Source of the DNA: Artemia franciscana
Taxonomy: Eukaryota; Arthropoda; Branchiopoda; Anostraca; Artemiidae
DNA length: 64,000 nt
Direction of reading: 5' to 3'
Assembly (NCBI RefSeq): GCF_032884065.1
Contig: NW_027062997.1
Location: 310,001-374,000 of the forward strand
The translations under genes and the position numbers were made by a program. Below the pieces are notes generated by a model. The model was not told the origin of the DNA. It did not search any database and saw only the letters and a list, made by a program, of their open reading frames with translations. Below, piece by piece: positions 11,290 to 23,156 of the stretch (its first letter is position 1; each line of letters begins with the position of its first letter).

Positions 11290-12665
11290 TTTAGATAGGT
11301 TCTAAGCCAACCATGGGCATTTGGCTGTCACAAATGATTTTGCTCAAATGAGCTGGTGAAAAATAAATAGATCATATACTTTTTCTCTTTTTTTATTATT
11401 TGAAGACTAGAATATCACAAAACTAAGCATTCAAATAGCTTGATTGTATCTTAAGCATATACAATCCCTGATGGAGTTTGGTTGATACCTGTCTTAAATT
11501 GATTTGTCTAAATAAAATGGGCCTATAGCATTTACAGGATAGTAGTGGGACAACTATAGCAAGTTTTTTTTTTCAATATTCTACTTTTTTAAAAATAATT
11601 ATTGTTCTCTGGTCAAATTTGTGTTCCTTGCTAAGTGGTAGGCACTCTGGGCTGGAATGCTTTGTCCAAGGGGTACAGGTTTAATTCCTGGTATTGTCAG
11701 TTTATTTTGTTTTGGATAGGGGTTGGTGATATGACTAACCTCAGCTAGAATTGGCCTAACTTTAAATGAGTACAGATGGAAATCTAGGGACAGTAAGAAG
11801 GAAGAGCATGCAAGAGCATAGGCTGGCTGGTCCCTAGCTTCCTATTGCACTACCTGGCTAAAGGACCACCAGGTCCTTTACTGGCCTACTGACTTAGCCA
11901 TAGAAACTTTCTTTCAAACCCATTAAATATAAGTAAAAATGAAGAATACCAGTATGATGGTCCTTCTATTTCCCTGAAATGTGGATGTATGGACAAGAGT
12001 GTGGGTCATGAGAGATAGCTTGTGAATGTAATTGGGGTGAATGTTCTGCAAGATTAAAAAAATTTATGACTGTTGCTCAGGTTGGCAACTGAACACAGAA
12101 GTATAATTTTGTTATTTGTTTTTCTTTGTGACTATCATGCTTATTTAATGTCCAGTATTTTAAAGTTAATCTTCTTTAATTTGTCTTTAATTGCCATGGC
12201 CCTAGGGATTAAATACAATAAAACCTACTTATATCCATTGATTTTCTTTAAATAGATAGTAGCTCTATGTTTCCTAGCTTCAGTAAATTTAAATATAATT
12301 GTGAGACCAGGGATTACAAAGTAGGTGAAAACTTGCAAATGAACCTCTGGTATCAATAAAAATTTGTAAGAAATGGATATCAATTTAAAGATTAAAAAAA
12401 CTGTTAGAAAACAAAGAAGACAAATGAATAAACAAAAGTACCCCTTTACAACCATTTAATGAATTGTCACAAATATAGGTCACCCTTAAGATTGAAATGA
12501 ACAAAGCTTCAATTATGAATCCATTTTCCTTTAAACAGACTGAAGGGGCAAACCTCCAAGCTTTGACAAATTCAATCTCACTTTTGGGCATTCTCACCTT
12601 TCCTTTTCAAAGGAAACTTTCTTTGGATGTTTCCCATGCAACTAAAAACAACACGGACAGCATCA
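11290..12665. repeat. Large inverted duplication, left arm
   Basis: Matches 16345-17225 in reverse complement, with indels. Shared blocks in order include 'aagactagaatatcacaaaa', 'gatacctgtcttaaatt', 'caggtttaattcctgg', 'agaattggcc', 'cttcctattgcactacctgg' and 'attaaatgaattgtcaca', then 'gaaatgaacaaagcttcaat' and 'aacctccaagctttgacaaa'. I see no gene in it. The short open frame at 12497-12847 is the counterpart of the one in the other arm. Confidence 0.65.
11630..11700 (+). other. tRNA-like (SINE-like) segment
   Basis: 'gctaagtggtaggcactctg' resembles an internal A box/D-arm. 'acaggtttaattcctg' (11675-11690) is a perfect T-arm with a 7-nt loop and a good B box (GGTTTAATTCC). The anticodon arm and acceptor are poor. 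It recurs inverted at 16856-16930 in the other arm. Probably part of a tRNA-derived SINE. Confidence 0.45.
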
Positions 12666-12908
12666 GGTTACAAGTGACCTTCTACTTAGCCTACATACCA
12701 AAGGGAAAAGCATGCATCTCTATACTACAATTTACCTCCAACCTGCCTAATGTGCAAATATATAGCCAAAATTATGTAGTTCCAATGTATTCTGTCGCCT
12801 CTTACCTTTTCCCCCATTCTTGCTTTGTTTACAGTTGCTTCAATTAACAGGGAGTTAAAGGTTGAGGGATAGATTGGCAGAATCAATGGGAAACATGTAA
12901 CTTCGGCT

Positions 12909-13092
12909 ATAAATATTTTTGAAGGTCATCAAAGATCAGGGCCCTCTAGAGCAAGAATGAGTAGAGATGTGTACTTTGAAATACCTTCCCAGAACATACT
13001 TTAGCCTATAGACCCATCCCTGAAAGTTTCATTTCCCTAACCTAACCCCTTTCAGTGATAGCAAGAAGTCAATCAACTAGAATTTTACTGGA
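12909..13092 (+). mobile_element. Family C, solitary right arm
   Basis: Only the right arm of family C is present, from 'aaggtcatcaaagatcaggg' to 'caatcaactagaattttac'. The left arm is missing. It lies inside the large inverted duplication. Confidence 0.65.
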
Positions 13093-13901
13093 TAAAATTA
13101 CCATCCTTTGGAATAGACTGAATAGTCTACCCTAGCCTACTTCTTCAATAGGATTAAAGACAGTCTCAGAATAATGATTTGGCAGCCCATAAATCCTCAA
13201 CTTATCTGTAATACTTCACCTAGGCCTGTTTACAGAGCCTAAAAGAAGTTAATGCTTAGAATGCTACCATGTGGCAATTTAATGGAGCCTCGATGTTACC
13301 TGGAAGAAGTCAATCCTTAGAATGATTCCAAATGGCAATTTAAGGTAATAATTATGCCTGGATATGCCAGAAAACATGGAAATCTTTAAATTGAATAATA
13401 AGTTTTTCATTGATTTAACCTACTTGCTAATAGATAGCCTACTACTCAGGGTGTCCTTTAATGTTGATCCCAAAATATGGTGATTTACTAACCTGGCTCA
13501 GATCCCTCTTTCTTTTGCAAAATCACTATCCCACCTTCTTCCAAGCAAATAACTTCATATTCCATTACTTCATTCTTGTCCATATTCATTTTTTGTTGAA
13601 TGAGATTTTTGTTGAAGAAGGTGAATTATGTACTTACTGCGCTAACCATTCTTTTGAGCACGGTAAAAAAATCACTTACTGCGGTTACTGCCGGCAGTAA
13701 CTATTCTCGTTCCCAGCGGGTTGGGCAGTAACCATTTTCCCGCTAGGAACGGAAATAGTAACCATTCGGTTACTACAGTAAGTCCCTGGAACACACCCAG
13801 CGTGTCCGAAAGCTCAAGTATCCAGAATTAATTTCGCATCCGTCTGGAATTCCTTGAAGAATTCTCAGTCCGGACTAGAATTTCATCTGTAATTATTGCA
13901 G

Positions 13902-14094
13902 GGTTATGACGTCAAAAAACCCTACGAAAGATTCTACGAAATTGCAGCATTTATCTGAGGTTTTTCAGAAGAAACTAAAGAAAGATAGTGGCGATCCATA
14001 TCCAAAGCCTAAGGAAGACCAGGGCATAAGGAAGAAAGATCTGTTTCCAGAGAGATTTCAAATTTTAGAAATGTGTAATAAAAAAACTTCCAAT
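13902..14094 (+). CDS. Candidate first coding exon, unknown protein
   Basis: Acceptor TTATTGCAG, ATG at 13906, 63 codons, then the consensus donor CCAAT|GTAAGT in phase 0. The protein is strongly charged: MTSKNPTKDSTKLQHLSEVF, then a Lys-rich stretch, then DLFPERFQILEMCNKK. It looks like a nuclear or cytoskeletal protein N-terminus, but I do not recognise it. The region just upstream (13620-13890) is the least AT-rich of the neighbourhood and could be a promoter or 5' exon. The possible next exon is at 18449. Confidence 0.35.
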
Positions 14095-14395
14095 GTAAGT
14101 GGCTAAGAATATCTCAGATAAAAAAATAATCATTTGTGATCAGCAGCTTTTAGATTTTTATCATTAAGGATGTAGATCTTCACCTTGCTCATTGATCATA
14201 GAGCTTTAATTTTATGTTAACTGCTAAATACAATGATCATTGACTTTTTGTTTTTTTCTTGAAGCAAAAAAAATTAAGCTGTTTTAAACAAAGAGAAAAC
14301 ATAAAATTTCTCATGCCCTGCTAAAGGTTATCTCTAAGCAGAGTGATAGCTTATCAGCAGTTGTTGATAGTTGTTTAATAAAGTGATTGTTAATA

Positions 14396-15000
14396 TTCTA
14401 GTTGAGTGACTTCTTGTTATCTCACAGAGGGGTAAGGTTAGGAAAATGAAACTTTCAGGGGTGGGTCTACAGGCTAAAGTATATCCTGGGAAGGTATTCT
14501 AGAATACCCACCTCCACTCCTCCCTCTAGAGAGCCCTGAAATTCGCCTACATGACAGGTTTGACAGTTTTAACAGGTTTGTCAAAATTTTTAATTTTTAG
14601 TTACCAGTTGCTTTTTCTCTGCCTTTAGTTCTGAAAATGCAATTCCTGTTATGAGTAGAATTCTGAGCCATATCAATGTTTTTTTTCCAAAATTTAGGAA
14701 ATGTATTGGCATATCTTTAAAACCTCATAATTTGGATTGAGTAAAGTTGTGAAGCTGAAAACAATTTTGTTGTACTTCATTCAAGCAGAAGATCTATTTT
14801 GCAGTATTTCACTTTTATAACACATATTTTGAAGGTCATCAAAGGTCAGGGCCCTCTAGAGAGAGAAGGAATAGAGGTAGGGACTTCAAAATACCTTCCC
14901 AGGACATACTTTAGCCTGTAGATGCATCCCTGGAAGTTTCATTTTCCTAACATAACCCCTTTTTGAGATAGCAAGAAGTCAATCAACTAGAATTTTACCA
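14396..15000. mobile_element. Family C foldback element, copy 2
   Basis: Starts 'ttctagttgagtgacttctt' and ends 'aagtcaatcaactagaatttta'. It has the same inverted arms and the same central segment as copy 1 ('ccagatgcttt-tctctgcctttag', 'gaagctgaaaacaattttg'). Confidence 0.7.
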
Positions 15001-15909
15001 AGTGATTTTCTTTCAATTTAAATTGATCTGCCCTAAATAGGGTGATAATCCTGTCTTCAAGCAATCATCACATTAAAGCTGCAAACCCATTGTCAACATC
15101 ACAATGCAATTAAGCTGAAATAGCAGTATAGTTAACTAAGTATCAGTGCAGTATTAGCATTTTAACCATGGTCTAGCTCCTTTAGAATTATGTTTGAGTA
15201 ACCTGATGTGAGCTACCTCTTCTAATCAAGATAGGGCTTTAAACTAATTTCCCAGGGATCAAAAATATGATAGCTTTTCCTTTAACTACATATCTTTAAC
15301 TATATTGTGTATCAGACACAAATTTATTTTTAAGCTTTTTGGTCTAAAGGATTTTTTTTAAACTTGGTCAAATATCAGAGACAGCACCTTGCCTATGATT
15401 GAAATTATACTAAACAAAACTGATAAATTCTAGTAGGATCCAATTTGGTGATATTTTGCTATGTACATTTATTCCATCTTTCATTTAAATTTGATACTCC
15501 TTTCACTAACTTCAGCAAATCAACAAAAAATTCTACTTTTTGTTTATAGAACCCCCTTCTCTTTCCCTATTTGACCTAAGGTCAGTGAAAAAAACTTTAA
15601 AAGCCTTAGCCTTTTTGACTTAGGGTCATAGTCTCAGAATCTCAATCAAACAGATGGATGGACAAATAGATATTGCAATGTCTGTGTTATCTATAGCTAA
15701 CACATTTGATCCCAGAAAAGATTTAAGAAATCTTATCATTGACACATCAAATTTAGCATGCTGTTGAACCTGATATTTGCCTTGTAGTGTCCTTTTTCAA
15801 ATAATATTTATCAAAAATAAAAAAAGTCTTTTATTTTTGCTGTTTAAGATGTTTGTGATTTTACAGAATGTTATATTTGAGTGTGGGTGTGTGCTAGGAT
15901 TAACAATGC

Positions 15910-15973
15910 TTATGACAGCAAAGGTCCTTCCATTTGTGGCACCACAGAGTGTTGAATCCCTGACCCAGAACTC
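15910..15973 (-). CDS. Candidate terminal exon, unknown protein
   Basis: Acceptor GTTGACTCAG, one base to finish a Trp codon, then 20 codons (SSGSGIQHSVVPQMEGPLLS) and TAA at 15910-15912. An AATAAA lies 75 nt downstream on the minus strand (complement of 15830-15835). Phase agrees with the exon at 16176-16350. The short length limits confidence. Confidence 0.3.
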
Positions 15974-16175
15974 CTGAGTCAACTGTCATATTTGACATAT
16001 GTGAAAAAATGTATAATTTTTTTTGGCTCCTAAAGGTGTGATTGAAAATAGTCAGAGCTTTGGGGTGTGAATCCCCTTATTTGTCCTGTTGGAAGGAGGT
16101 TGGAAGTACTTGCAATTTTCATAGTTTCTTGTTAATCTTATAATCTCAATTTTTGCAATTTTCTTGTTTCTTTAC

Positions 16176-16350
16176 CACTTCAATGGTATTCTATGAACCT
16201 GTTCTTGTTCTGTGTAATATGCCTTTACTGTATTTGGGATATACCTGTAGACTTCTCTTTGATACTCTACAATAGCATCCTTATTTAGATCAGGTTGCAT
16301 GTAGCTTTTTCTAAATGTTGTCAAGTCTCTTATGCCTGATGCTTTCCCCA
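16176..16350 (-). CDS. Candidate internal exon, unknown protein
   Basis: 175 nt bounded by a strong acceptor (long T tract, then AAAAACAG) and a GTG|GTAAAG donor, open in one frame (phase 2 at the end). The translation is protein-like: GKASGIRDLTTFRKSYMQPD, then Lys-Asp-Ala-Ile-Val-Glu-Tyr-Gln-Arg, then VYRYIPNTVKAYYTEQEQVH. I do not recognise the family. It joins in phase to 15910-15973. Upstream exons were not found. It abuts the inverted duplication, so it could be a captured or transposon-derived exon. Confidence 0.35.
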
Positions 16351-17225
16351 CTGTTTTTAGTTGGTAAAAAAAAAAATCCAAAGAAAGTTCCCATTGAAAA
16401 GAGCCCAAAAGTAAGATTGAATTTGCCAAAGCTTGAAGGTTTGCCCCTTCAGTTTGTTTAAAAAAAAACAGATTCATAATTGAAGCTTTGTTCATTTCAA
16501 TCTTAAGAGTGACCTACATTTGTGACAATTCATTAAATTGCAATAAAGGGATACTTTTATTTATTTATTGGTCTTGTTTGAATTCTAAATGATTGTTTTT
16601 TAATCTTTAAATTGATTTGTACTTATGTTTAATAATTTTAAAAGAAAGCTTATAAGGCCAAGTCAGTAGGCCAGTAAAGGATTATGTGTTCCTTTAGCCA
16701 GGAAGTACAATAGGAAGCCAGGGACGAGCCATCCTATGATTTTGCATACCCTTCCTGCTTACTGCTCCACATTTCTTTAGGTAACCTTTTAAAGTTGGGC
16801 CAATTCTAGACAAGCTGATAGTCACATCACTGATCCCTGTCCAAAACCAAATAAACTGGTAATGCCAGGAATTAAACCTGTGCCCTTTGGACAAGGATTC
16901 TCAAGCTAGAGAGCCAGCCACTTAGGAAAGAACACAAATGTGACCACAGAACAACAATTGTTTGAAAAAAGAAAATATTGAAAAAAACTCAAGCCATAGT
17001 TGCTGCCCATAAACAATATGCATTTTATTTAGAAAAAGTAAATTTAAGACAGGTATCAACAAAACTCCATCAGGAATTGTATTTACTTAAGATACAATAA
17101 GCAATATGAAAGCTTAGTTTTGTGATATTCCAGTCTTAAAATAATGCAAAATAAGAAAAATTATATTTCCTATTTGTTTTCCATAAGCTCATTTGAGACT
17201 GCAATATGCCCATGGTGCGCTTTTA
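16345..17225. repeat. Large inverted duplication, right arm
   Basis: Reverse complement of the left arm at 11290-12665. It is shorter, so one arm has gained or lost several hundred bp. It ends on its left side exactly at the acceptor of the candidate exon 16176-16350, where similarity fades. Confidence 0.65.
16856..16930 (-). other. tRNA-like (SINE-like) segment, inverted copy
   Basis: Minus-strand counterpart of 11630-11700. B box GGTTTAATTCC within 16865-16880 and 'cctaagtggctggctctcta' upstream. Confidence 0.45.
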
Positions 17226-18448
17226 AACTCTCTGGAATGCTTTTAACAGAAAGAATTGTAAAGACAATTGTTCTGATCAGCAAGAAAAATATTAACATAA
17301 CTCTCTAAACTTGGCACTTTTTAAGACAACTTTTTAGCAAAGCAAATGCAAAACATAAGAATTCAGCTAAAAGGTGGTGAAATACTTGACAGATCTTATT
17401 GGTCTAAATAATCAATGCCTATAAAAACAACAGCTTTTTATTCTGAATTCTTTGTGTTTCTGATTCTTAGCAGCAGCTTGGCAATGGACAATCTCAGTTC
17501 TATTAGCCTACTAGATATGGTCTAGATGGTTATGGAGACATTTACATTTTAATTTCTCTAGAGGTATATTTAGTGCATAAGTGGATATGCACTATGTTAC
17601 AAATCTAATGATTACCCAATTTGCATGACCACTAGATTTCAAGGGCCAGAGAAAATTTGATCCTTGAATCTAGTGATGACCTTCAATCTTGATTGACATC
17701 ATAAGAAAGTCTTGGGCCTTACTTATTGTTAGGCAGAGGCCTACCAAAGACTATGGTAAATGCTAGATATACCCAGTGTCTGACTTAAACTATACAAAAT
17801 CTTGACAATTGTGCATGCATTATCTGTAAGAGAAAAATTGCTCCTCCATCAGACAGAGCAAACGCATGTCCAGTACTTTAATTTGCAGTAGTAGCAAAGT
17901 GATTAGGAGCTACATAGAAGCTGTTTTCAATCTGATGGTTGATTTCTGTTTCTTCTCCTACTACTGCGTTGCTGTTGAGTAGAGATTTGAGCTTCAAAGA
18001 ACAAATGACGAAAACAGCTTTCGGACTGAGTATTCAGAATTAACCCTGCATCTGGATGCAGCATTCTTTGTGAAATAAGCTTTCGGACACGGTCAAGATA
18101 TTCACGAGAAATTTTGGAGCAACGGTAATAAGACTATAGTTTTGAAAAAAATAATGCAATTTAACGAATGCAATTATACGAATGCAATTTAAAGCATTTT
18201 AATTTTACTTGTTTAGTTTCCGAAGCAGGCTACTTTGGTTTAATTTAAAGTGCAACTACAAATTTCATTTCAAGTTTATGAATCACGAGGAAAAACAGCA
18301 AAATATTTTTTTTTTCTTATCATGTAATTGTATTGTATTGCATCAGATTAACGACGGTCTTTGACTACTAAGGTCCTTGTGTTGGTCTTGCAATGTGCTG
18401 CTACAGCTATGTTTGATCTCATTTAAATGCAATTTATTTTGTTTGTAG
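17226..18448. other. No recognisable gene
   Basis: Unique AT-rich sequence. A block at 17995-18095 ('ttcggactgagtattcag', 'gcatctggatgcagcattct') is similar to 10860-10950 and, inverted, to 13795-13890. Confidence 0.5.
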
Positions 18449-18542
18449 GTGGTGGAGTTCCTTTGGGACAGGGTACTTCATCAGAAGTCTTTGTATTATA
18501 TGCATAATAAATCCGTTTCTGCTCAATGTCCTACGCTGACAA
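18449..18542 (+). CDS. Candidate second coding exon, unknown protein
   Basis: Acceptor TTGTTTGTAG followed by 31 codons, VVEFLWDRVLHQKSLYYMHN, then Lys-Ser-Val-Ser-Ala-Gln-Cys, ending before a GTAAAA donor. The phase 0 start agrees with the exon at 13902-14094. The link is only by phase and strand across 4.4 kb of repeats. The open frame continues past the donor, so the end is uncertain. Confidence 0.25.
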
Positions 18543-18893
18543 GTAAAAGTCTGTGTATACAGTATGTTTTTTTTCTTGGTTGTCACGTAATAAAAGAGGG
18601 TGTTCTTTTTCCTAGTTTCCTTTTTTGTTTCTCTGTTTGCCAGGCCTTTAGTAGTCTTAATATATAAATTTTTTTCATCTCTTTTGACAAAGTCCGGAAC
18701 GCTTCAAAAATCTCTTTTTGCTTTTCTTGGCTGATTGTGTGACAGGAGCAGAAACATGTTGAACCGCACTTGCACGCTGTTATCTTACATTCTTTCCGTG
18801 CTTTTAACTTTTAATAGGGTCAACATAAATTTTTCCGGAATTAACTGCCACTTTGATTTCTTCTTGAGCTATTGACTTTCTGTCTTGACTCTT

Positions 18894-20575
18894 CTTAAAA
18901 CGAACAGAAATTACTCCGTATATGAAATGGATTGTCCCCTCCGCAATCCCTCGCTCTTTACGCTAAAGTCTTTAATTGTTTTAAACAGTAGAATTGTGGC
19001 AAAGAGTCAAACTTTAGTGTAAAGAACGAGGGATTGCGGAGGGGACAATCCATTTCATATACGGAGTAATTTCTGTTCGTTTCAAGTTTTAACGTCGCTC
19101 CTTACTTTCAGTTAAAAAAACAAGTTTTATTTATTTAATTTCTGAACGTTTTTGAACTAATGTATGTTTGATTTTGTCTCTCCGCGCATAAATTATAAAA
19201 ACGAAATTAGCATATTAATTCTTTTTTAGGCTAAGTGGCTTTCTCTTAGTTCTGATCAGACGATTTTGAAAAATAAGGAGTGGAGAAGGAGGCTTAGTAG
19301 TCCTCCAATTTTTCGGTTACTTAAAAAGGCAACTAGATTTTTTAATTTTTAACGAACGTTTTTATTAGTAAAAAATATACGTAACTTAATAATTAACTTA
19401 CGTAACAAACTTTTATATTCTTATATTTTTATTATGTATACGAGGGGGTTTGTACCCTCGTTAATACCTCGCTCTTTACACTAAATCGTAAGTTTTGTCC
19501 CAATTCTTTAAGAATGACCCCTGAATCAGGAAGGCCGTAGAATAAATAATTGAAATTACTAAAAATGCTTTAGCATAAAGAGCGAGGTATTTATCTACTC
19601 CTAAATACCACACTCTTTATACTAAAGTATTTTTAGAACCCCTCATATACGTAATTATATCTGTTCGTTTTAAGTTTCAGTGCTACTCCTTACTTTCAAT
19701 TGAAAAACCGTGTTCATGTTTATTTTTTCATTATTTTTTTATAGTAATGCTAGAAAATCCTGCACCCTTTTCATTGAATTTTTCTTCCCCCATGACATAT
19801 TCCTCCAAGAAAAGATCCTTCCACATGGCCCCCTCCCCTCAAACCAAAAAAGTCCCCCTGAAAACGTCTGAACACTTCCCAATAACTATTACTGTATGTA
19901 AACACTGGTCAAAGTTTGTAACTTGCAGCCCCTCCCTCGGAGATTGTGGGGGTAAATGCATTCCCAAAGACATAGTTATTATGGTTTTCGACTATGCGGA
20001 ATAAAATGGCTATCTCAAAATTTTGATCCCTTGACTTTGGGTAAAAAATGAGCGTGGGAGGGGGCCTAGGTGCCCTCCAATTTTTTTGGTCACTTAAAAA
20101 GGGTACTAGAACTTTTCATTTCTGTTAGAATGAGCCCTCTTGCAATATTCTAGGACCACTTGGTCGATACGATGACCCCTGAAAAAAAACAAAAAAACAA
20201 ATAAACACGCACCCGTGACTGTCTTCTGGCAAAAAATACGAAATTCCACATTTTTACAGGTAGGAGCTTGAAACTTTCGCTATAGGGTTCTCTGATACGC
20301 CGAATGCGATTGTGTGATTTTCGTTAAGATTCTATGACTTTTAGGGGGTGTTTCCCCCTATTTTCCAAAATGAGGCAAATTTTCTCAGGCTCGTAACTTT
20401 TGACGACAAAGACTAAATTTGATCAAATTTATATATTTAAAATCAGCATGAAAATTCAATTCTTTTGATGTATCTTGTAGGATCAAAATTCCGTTTTTTA
20501 GAGTTTCGATACTATTGACCCGGGTCGCTCCTTACTACAGTTCGTTATCACGAACTGTTTGATTCACACCATCGC
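18894..20575 (-). mobile_element. Family B repeat, copy 2
   Basis: Inverse orientation to copy 1. The long hairpin lies on the left (arms 18894-18968 and 19012-19087, loop 18969-19011) and the terminal hairpin CAGTTCGT-TATC-ACGAACTG at the right end, about 20540-20560. It is truncated on the left: the outermost part of the hairpin arm is missing. It is followed directly by copy 3 in the opposite direction. Confidence 0.7.
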
Positions 20576-21600
20576 ATTCAGCGTATTTTTTCTTCTTTTA
20601 TCCAGGGGTGATCCTATCGACCCACTGGTCCTAGAATATTGCAAGAGGGCTTATTCTAGCGGGAATTAAAAGTTCTAGTGCCCTTTTTAAGTGACCAAAA
20701 ATATTTGAGGGCACCTAGGCCCCTTCCCACGCTTATTTTTTCCCAAGATCACCAAATCAAAATTCTGAGATAGCCATTTTATTCACCATAGTAAAAAAAA
20801 CCTAAAAACTATGAAATTGGGCACGACTTATTCCCCCAAAGTCCCCGTGGGAGGGGCTAAAAGATTCAAACATTGACCAGTGTTTACATATAGTCATGTT
20901 TATTGGGAAGTGTACAGACTTTTTTAGGGTTTTTTTTGGTTTGGGGGGGGGTTGAGGGGGCTTGGTACGTGGGAGGATCTTTCTATGGAGGAATTTGCCA
21001 TGGAGGAACAGAACTTCAATGAAGGTAGCGCAGGATTTTCTAGCATTATTTAAAAAATACAATGAAAATATAAATATGAAAAGTTTTTTTTAACTGAAAG
21101 TAAGGAGCAGCATTAAAACTTTAAACGAACAGAAAATATCACACGTATGAGGGGTTCACCTCCTTGTAATACCTTGCACTTGACGCTAAAGCATTTTTAG
21201 TAATTTCAATGTTTAGCATTTTTAAATCATTCTTCAAGAATTGGGACAACATTTAAGCTTTAGTGCAAAGAGCGAGGCATTGACGAGGGGGTGAGCCCGT
21301 CATATACGTAATAAAAACATACGAATATAAAAGTTGTTCGTTACGCAAGTTATTTTGTAAGTTATATATATTTTTTACTAATGAAAACGTTCGTAAAAAA
21401 TTTAAAGTTGTAGTTGCCTTTTTAAGTAATCAAAAAATTGGAGGGCAACTAGGCCCCCTCCCCCACTCCTTTTTTCTCCGAATCTTCCGATTAAAACTCT
21501 GAGAAAGCCATTTAGCCGAAAAAAATTAATATACAAATTGTGTTTTAATTATTTATGTGCTGAGAGCCAAAATCAAAACATGCATTATTTCAAAAATATT
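20576..21600 (+). mobile_element. Family B repeat, copy 3 (5'-truncated)
   Basis: Plus-oriented body starting in the middle of the family ('cacaccatcgcattcagcg') and running to 'catgcattatttcaaaaat'. It lacks the terminal hairpin and the long foldback. With copy 2 it forms an inverted arrangement of more than 2 kb. Similarity to copies 1 and 2 is lower, with numerous indels. Confidence 0.65.
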
Positions 21601-23156
21601 CCCTGCTCTTTTATTGTCGTGCTGTTTCTCTCATTTTAACTTCATTTTGTTTTTGCTTGTATTATTTGGCTGATTACCACTATTTTATGTCATCAAAGTC
21701 ATGCAAATGGAAAATTGAAAGTACTGCCTGAATTTTTTTCAGATTGTAGGAGATGAGTTTCGATTTTTTTTCTATATTAAAATGCTTCCTATGAAGCTTC
21801 TTAAGGCATTTTAATTCTATTTGGTTTTTCAGGAAACTGTAGAAAGTTTTGATGATTCGAACAATTTACTCGTATTCAGAACTTTCTTTTGTAATGATGT
21901 AAGCAAAAAAGCACAACATACATTAATTTAGAAGATAGTTATATAAAACGATCAGCCACAACTTATTGTTGAATAAAAATCAAATAAGACAGTATCAGCT
22001 TGAAAGACCGTTAAACTAAAAACTACTTTCACTGCTAAAGTTACAATGAATATAGTAAAAATAATACAGGTTATTGATTAGTAGCAGTAGAACAACTTTT
22101 ATTATCAAAACAATGAAATATCATATTGATCACAGTCTCGCAAGATATGCTTTTGCTGTGCTATTGGACAACAAAAACTCACGAGAAAAAAATATTGAAG
22201 TAATCCTCATCGTCGGAGTAATAATATTGCAGTAATCTTAGGAATCGCCGGAACCCAAGGAACTACCATCACTGTAATCACTGGAATCATCACTGTAATA
22301 TTTAACCCCTGCCGAAAATTTATAATCAGACATGAAAGGCCAAAAATAAATTAACAGTTTTCCTATCTTTACGTCCTATTATTCCTACTATATTGATACA
22401 GCTAATTATGATAACCTCTCTTGAACATTGCTGCTGTGAGTATACGTAGGTTCAGTTTGAAATAGATATTTGCTTGGCAAAACTTAGACTTTAGTAATAA
22501 TCCTTTTATTTAGACACAAAGATAAAAGAATGGTTATTGCACACATGGCAAGACACACCCGAATAGAGATGTTTTTCTGTGGCATATGTGGAAAAGGCTC
22601 GAACTGGCAGTCTGTTGTCCGGGTATGACTGTATTAATATAGCAATTGGTTATGGTATTGTAATACTGCATGGACGCTACCTATCTCTTTGTTTCATGTT
22701 GCCTTTGAAATTGTGGTATTGCATGCTTGTACATGCACTAGATTAGTTTGTTCAATTTCAAGTTCTTTAATATTCTTTAACTATACATATTTAAGACTAT
22801 TCACATAACATCCCCGGCAGGGAGACTGGCCCCATGACCGGAATTCAATTAATTTGGTTAATCGATATACTTTCGAAGGGTGGGCTGAAATACTACCAAC
22901 TTCTTTAACATGGTATCCTTGTTACATTGTCTCCCGTCCCTCGAGAGTACTATAAATTGTAGCAGATTTAAATCTATGTGTCGGTAACTCCCAGCCAATC
23001 ACGAACGTGAAAAGAACACATGACTTTATGCTGCGGGCACCTAAAGTGAGTATTTCTCCATTGTAAAGCCAGATTCAAGTGATTTTCAATCCTCGCAAGA
23101 GAGTATACGATTTACGATTTTCCCTTTCTTATGACTGTCGTCCAACAGGCCTAATG
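21601..23156. other. Downstream flank and presumed 3' UTR of the F-box gene
   Basis: No repeat family recognised. The part next to the stop at 23157 is the presumed 3' UTR. On the minus strand around 22320-22230 there is a short acidic frame (YYSDDSSDYSDGSSLGSGDS) that could be a small exon or chance. Confidence 0.4.

Noticed and set aside
22230..22330. Acidic Ser/Asp/Tyr frame on the minus strand downstream of the F-box gene stop
   Set aside because: Short, low-complexity and lacking a clear partner exon; it may be chance.
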